Source of the DNA: Gongronella butleri
Taxonomy: Eukaryota; Mucoromycota; Mucoromycetes; Mucorales; Cunninghamellaceae
Assembly: GCA_025201375.1 (NCBI GenBank)
Contig: JAIWZP010000019.1
Coordinates: forward strand, 434,001 to 498,000
Direction: 5' to 3'
DNA: 64,000 bases
Part shown: positions 60,378 through 64,000 of the stretch, piece by piece
How positions within the stretch are numbered: the stretch's first letter is position 1
Layout: every line of letters begins with the position of its first letter
The notes under the pieces: model-generated
Told to the model about the DNA's origin: nothing
The model's input: only the letters and a program-made list of their open reading frames with translations
The model's database searches: none
Program-made: the position numbers and the translations under genes

Positions 60378-62548
60378 TTATAATGACTGCTGAAGGGACA
60401 AAAGGCGCTCTTGAAGAATGGCAACCTCTCTGGAGTAATGCAGTAAAATTCGGTGCTGATTGTCCATGATGGCAACAATGTCTGCGTGTGGGACGAAAAA
60501 AAAAGGTGAGAACACTGCCCTTTTTTTTTTTTTTTTGCTGATTTTTTTTTTACCTTGGGGCGAGTTTTGGTGTATGTGCGTGGCATTGTTGATGGCCATC
60601 TGGATGTCTTGCATGGTCTTTTTGTAGAGCATGAGTCGTTCATGCAGACGCGGCGCGAGGCGGGCAAAATAGTCGCCGTCTTCCGTGTACCCAAAGAGCC
60701 AGGGCGTCATTCCGGCGCTGTTGCCCTTTGACGCCTCCAGCACGGACCGCGCGTCGGCAAAGAATCGATCGTGTTCCTTTTGTGTTGCAAAGAGTTCTTC
60801 GCACTGCTTGAGCTGCATATCCAGGCTTGTCTTCAAGGTATCCAATTTCTAAAATAAAAAAAAGCGCGTCAACATCCATTTTTTTTCTTTTTTTTTTACA
60901 CAAATAAAATTTACTTGGCGGAGCGCGTGGATGGCCTGCTGGTCTTGCTTGGTGGCCTCGGTGCGTTTGGGTAACATGTGCTTCAACAGATAATCACATT
61001 TTTGCGCCTCCGCCTGCATATGTTCTTGCAGCATGTCCAATTCGGCGCGTGCCTGCTCAGGCAGCTCCATGTACCGCGTCGTCGCGTAAATATTGTCGAT
61101 GCGGAAGTTGGTATGGCTGACAATCTGCTGCGGTTGCCTGCTCGTTGCAAAAAAAATGAAAAAATCCATGAATTTCATGCTTTTTTCACCCATTCTTTTT
61201 TTTCCCATGAAACTTACTGCAGACCCGTGATGTAAGGAAGCAGAACGGCGGCGCCGATCTGCGATGGTGCGGCGGTGGCCTGCTGTTGAAGTTCTTGCAT
61301 GACTTTGTCGAGAGAAAAGATATTTGGTTGCGGTGGTGCGACAATGGCGGGCACGGTGGCCGTTGTGGTGGCTGACGACGACGATGCAGGCGTGAATGAG
61401 AACGCGGGTGTGGCTTTGGAAGTGGCAGTGGACGATGCGGGTGCAGCGGCGGCGGTAGAGGTGGCTGGCGTGCTGGTAGAAGTGGATGTGGTCATGGCGC
61501 CGGGCAATTTGAATGAAAACGAGGATGTCGATGTGGTTGCGGCCGTCGACGTAGCAGGGGCAACAGCGGTCGATGACGCGGCAGGCGCATTGGTCGTGGC
61601 ACCGGCAGGTTTGAATGTGAAAGCGGGGATGGCGGGAGCCGCGGCCGCGGATGTGGCTGTCGTGGCAGCAGTGGACGTCGCTGGCGTGGATCCAGGGAAC
61701 GTAAAGGCCGGTGTGGTGCCCGTGGCGGCTGTTGTTGCTTGTGCCGATGCGGCGGAAGTCGCGGTTGGCGCGGCATTGAAGCTAAAAGGCGACGATTTGG
61801 GCGGCTGGTTATTGAGTGTGCTTGTGGTGGATGTAAACGAGGGCGCAGGCGAGGCAGCAAGGCTGCTGGGGGCCTTGATGGAGAAACCTGCAAACGCGGA
61901 AGTCGATGCGGCAGGCGTTTGTGCGGCAGCAGGCACAGCAGGTGCTCCAAACCCAGAAATCGCAGGAGTCGTGGTCGATGGTTTGCCAAAGGCGCTCACA
62001 AGACCCGTCATGGCGCCTGCGGCGGCGGCAGGTGCAGCGCTGGACCCCGAGGGCGCGGCACCAAACGTGAATCCGCCGGTTTTCGGGGAGGATGGCGCGG
62101 GCGATCCAAATGTGATGGCGGGCGAGCCTGTTGTCGACGCCGGTTTCGGCGCATTGAACGCAAAGGCCGATGGCGACGGTGCGGCAGCCGGTGCCGCGGA
62201 TGCAGCAGGCTTGTTAACATGGCCAGGGCCGAATTGGAAAGAAGGTGCGGCGGGCGACGCAGGCGGTTGTTGCTGCATCGCCGGATTCGTGGGTTGGAAA
62301 GTGAAAACCGATGAAGCCGTCGCCGTGGCGGCCGGCGACGATGGCGTCGAATTGGCCGTGTCCGAGAACGTGCGACGCATTGTCGATGGCGTATTGGCCG
62401 GCGGCAACAGATCCGTCAAATTGCGCCGGAACGATGGCGATGATGGCACCGACGACGAGCCTCCCTGTTGCGGCCCAAACGTTGGGCTCGAAGGCGCGCT
62501 TCCAGGCAGCTGCAATGGCGAATTCGGCACATTCACACCCGTGGGCAT
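60378..62548 (-). CDS. NUP58: FG nucleoporin NUP58/NUP49 (central channel)
   Basis: Four exons: 62548-61218, 61137-60915, 60848-60554, 60481-60378; 650 residues. The first roughly 420 residues are FG-rich and Ala/Ser/Thr/Pro-rich, with FG and FxF repeats (FGPG, FGSP, FTFGAA, SAFGKP, FSFN). The C-terminal part is helical: RIDNIYATTRYMELPEQARA is the conserved NUP58/45 signature, followed by long coiled-coil stretches (EELFATQKEHDRFFADAR) and a last helix (DNQHRILLHYSREVAILQER). It forms the Nsp1-Nup57/54-Nup49/58 channel trimer. ATG 62548 is the first in the long frame; the frame upstream (KKETSFNFTFQ) is also open, so a small 5' exon may exist. A paralogue follows at the window edge. Confidence 0.9.
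60910..61145 (-). other. NUP58 signature exon, aligned counterpart of 63800-64000
   Basis: Marks the exon that carries RIDNIYATTRYMELPEQARA and the helix up to HALRQ. The equivalent exon in the neighbouring paralogue reads ETTHYKELPLDARTALEAQQ to GKLMQ. In both, the next exon opens in phase 0, so the intron position is conserved. Confidence 0.7.
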
Positions 62549-63244
62549 CTGAAACGTGAAATTGAACGACGTCTCCTTCTTGTTGCTGCGCTTACTACTA
62601 ATTAAACAATGTCAGACACGCACGCACACACCATGGAACGATCTTTGTTTGCACCCGCCTCGCCCATCTACTAGCCCTGATCCCGCTTCCCCTCAAAAAC
62701 ACCCAAACATGCCCTTTTTAAACCAAACTCCACATTTTTCACCTCTTGGTTGCCTTTTTCACGCGTGCTCGTGTTACGGAAACCTCTACGTTACCTCATC
62801 GAATATCAACACAGCAATGGAGAGAGAGAGAAAGAGAGGGAGAGAGGGAAAAAAAAAAAAAAAAAAGGGAAAAAAAAAAAAAAAAACAGAAAGTTGCAAA
62901 GAAGCGTGTTTGCCTTGATCAAAAAAAAAGTCAGCCGCCAGCCACATCCAGCCAATCAGAGCGCTTAGCCGCGGAAGTTCATTGAAAGGGGCCAAAAAGT
63001 GACAAGCGCGCCCATCGCACCACAGGATCATCTCGTTTGCATGAATTGAAACGCGCATTTCTTCTTCTTTTTTTTTTTTTTACTGATGAAAAATGGGGGT
63101 GGGGACAACAATGGAGGCATTGCGCTGCAGATGTTGCTCATTTCAAATGGTGATGCGCGGAAAGAGGAAATGTGAAAGAAAAAAAGTGAAAAAAGTGACT
63201 AGGAAAGACGATGCATGAAAAAAAAAGGGGGAAGGGAGGCGGGA
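62549..63244. other. Spacer between NUP58 and its paralogue
   Basis: Promoter of NUP58 and 3' flank of the paralogue. It contains a GA microsatellite (62819-62848) running into two A-runs (62849-62886) and a T-run (63068-63082). No additional gene seen. Confidence 0.6.
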
Positions 63245-64000
63245 CTAATTTGAGTAATTTGAGGAAAGTTCCTCGACTTGTTGGTGGAAGAGCATGATCT
63301 GACTGGCAAGCGCCATGCTCACTTTAATTTGATTCTCCAAAACGCTCATGACATCTTTTGAAAAAGGAAAAAAAAAAAAAGTGAGATCCCCAACCGCCTG
63401 GTTGTTTTTGTTGGATGTACCTTGGTCATTCGTGGTTTGTGCATTCTTTTTCGACTGGATCGCGGCGTGGATGTCGTCAATGGCTCGTTCATAGCTCGCC
63501 ATTTGCTTTTGGAGCCTCTCGGCAAGACCAATAAAGTAATTGATCTCGGTCCCATGGCAAAAATCCCATTTTTCAGATCGAGGGTCCTTGCTAGCCTCCG
63601 CCACAAGCATCGCGTCCGCCATGTAGCTGTCATTCCGCTTTTGCTCGTCCATCAAGCTGCTGATCATCTGCTGCTGCGCGCCCAATTGAGTCTTGGTAAT
63701 GTCCACCATCTAAAAAGTGAGAAATAGGTAAAAAAACAAAAAAAAAACACGCGTCAGGATAAATGGCACCATCTTGCATGAATGCGTCCTTGCACGTGCC
63801 TGCATGAGCTTGCCTAGGGCGATTTGCTCTTGGTTCATCTCCTCCTCGCGGAGCGGGAACATGTTGGTCGCGATGTGATGAGCCATTTTGATCTCGTTTT
63901 GAATCAATGACTGCTGAGCTTCAAGCGCCGTGCGCGCGTCCAAAGGCAGCTCCTTGTAGTGCGTAGTCTCGCGGATGCTGCGGGGGTCAAGTATCCTATG
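63245..64000 (-). CDS. NUP58-like paralogue, C-terminal part (cut by window edge)
   Basis: Exons 63354-63245 and 63709-63421, plus an upstream exon ending at 63800 and continuing to the window edge. The protein part has ETTHYKELPLDARTALEAQQ, helical HHIATNMFPLREEEMNQEQ, NDSYMADAMLVAEASKDPRS, FIGLAERLQKQMASYERAID and the last helix VLENQIKVSMALASQIMLFH. Each segment lines up with the neighbouring NUP58 (RYMELPEQARAELDML, DRFFADARSVLEASKGNS, YFARLAPRLHERLMLYKKTM, IMDNQHRILLHYSREV), with matching intron positions. The upstream donor appears to be GC (CAG|GCACGT) at the homologous site. Whether it keeps an FG region lies beyond the window. Confidence 0.8.

Noticed and set aside
61299..62552. 417-residue open frame on the plus strand
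   Set aside because: Exact antisense of the FG-repeat exon of NUP58. Its V/A/G/D-rich composition mirrors the A/T/S/P-rich codons of the real gene.

Overview
The window is nuclear DNA of a filamentous fungus. The genes are cut by many short introns of about 50-140 bp with GT..AG ends. Most introns carry an A-run after the donor and a T-run before the acceptor. I place it, by inference only, in an early-diverging lineage, most likely Mucoromycota/Mucorales. It encodes an E2F-type factor, a GDP-L-fucose synthase, a sphingomyelin-synthase-like enzyme and a JMJD6 orthologue, a set that fits zygomycete-grade fungi better than yeasts. No marker allows a species name.

Layout. 1-3.1 kb: gene-poor, with a decayed Q/R-rich gene and a dispersed repeat (family A). 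3.1-8.6 kb: TatD/Scn1-like hydrolase (+), secreted aspartic protease (-), JMJD6-type JmjC protein (-). 9.2-11.0 kb: long inverted-repeat element (family B). 11.2-17.6 kb (-): PTGR3-like reductase, coiled-coil orphan, short E2F, two-finger C2H2 factor. 18.9-22.2 kb (+): GDP-L-fucose synthase and a PAP2/sphingomyelin-synthase-like membrane protein. 22.2-25.9 kb: repeat-rich desert. 25.9-31.5 kb: small orphan (-) head-to-head with BMT2 (+), divergent mitochondrial carrier (+), orphan (-). 31.5-34.2 kb: repeat relics and an intron-containing tRNA-Tyr. 34.2-42.3 kb: Ser/Thr-rich orphan (-), SSU1-like efflux protein (+), neutral ceramidase (-), CTR copper transporter (-). 42.3-52.1 kb: family B relics around three small secreted or GPI-type proteins. 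52.1-64 kb: ADCK2/Cqd1-like UbiB kinase (+), Bem3-like RhoGAP (+), NUP58/NUP49 (-), and a second NUP58-like gene (-) running off the right edge.

There are no operons; neighbours are functionally mixed. Loose themes are sphingolipid metabolism (SMS-like enzyme and ceramidase), the cell surface (fucose synthase, three secreted proteins, Bem3-like GAP) and metal or sulfite transport. I built the exon models by hand from splice signals. For every complete spliced model the exon lengths sum to a multiple of three and the reading frame is open to the stop. I saw no obviously novel defence, biosynthetic or mobile system. The most interesting signals are the two repeat families, the NUP58 tandem duplication, the microexons and GC donors, and the A-run/T-run intron design.
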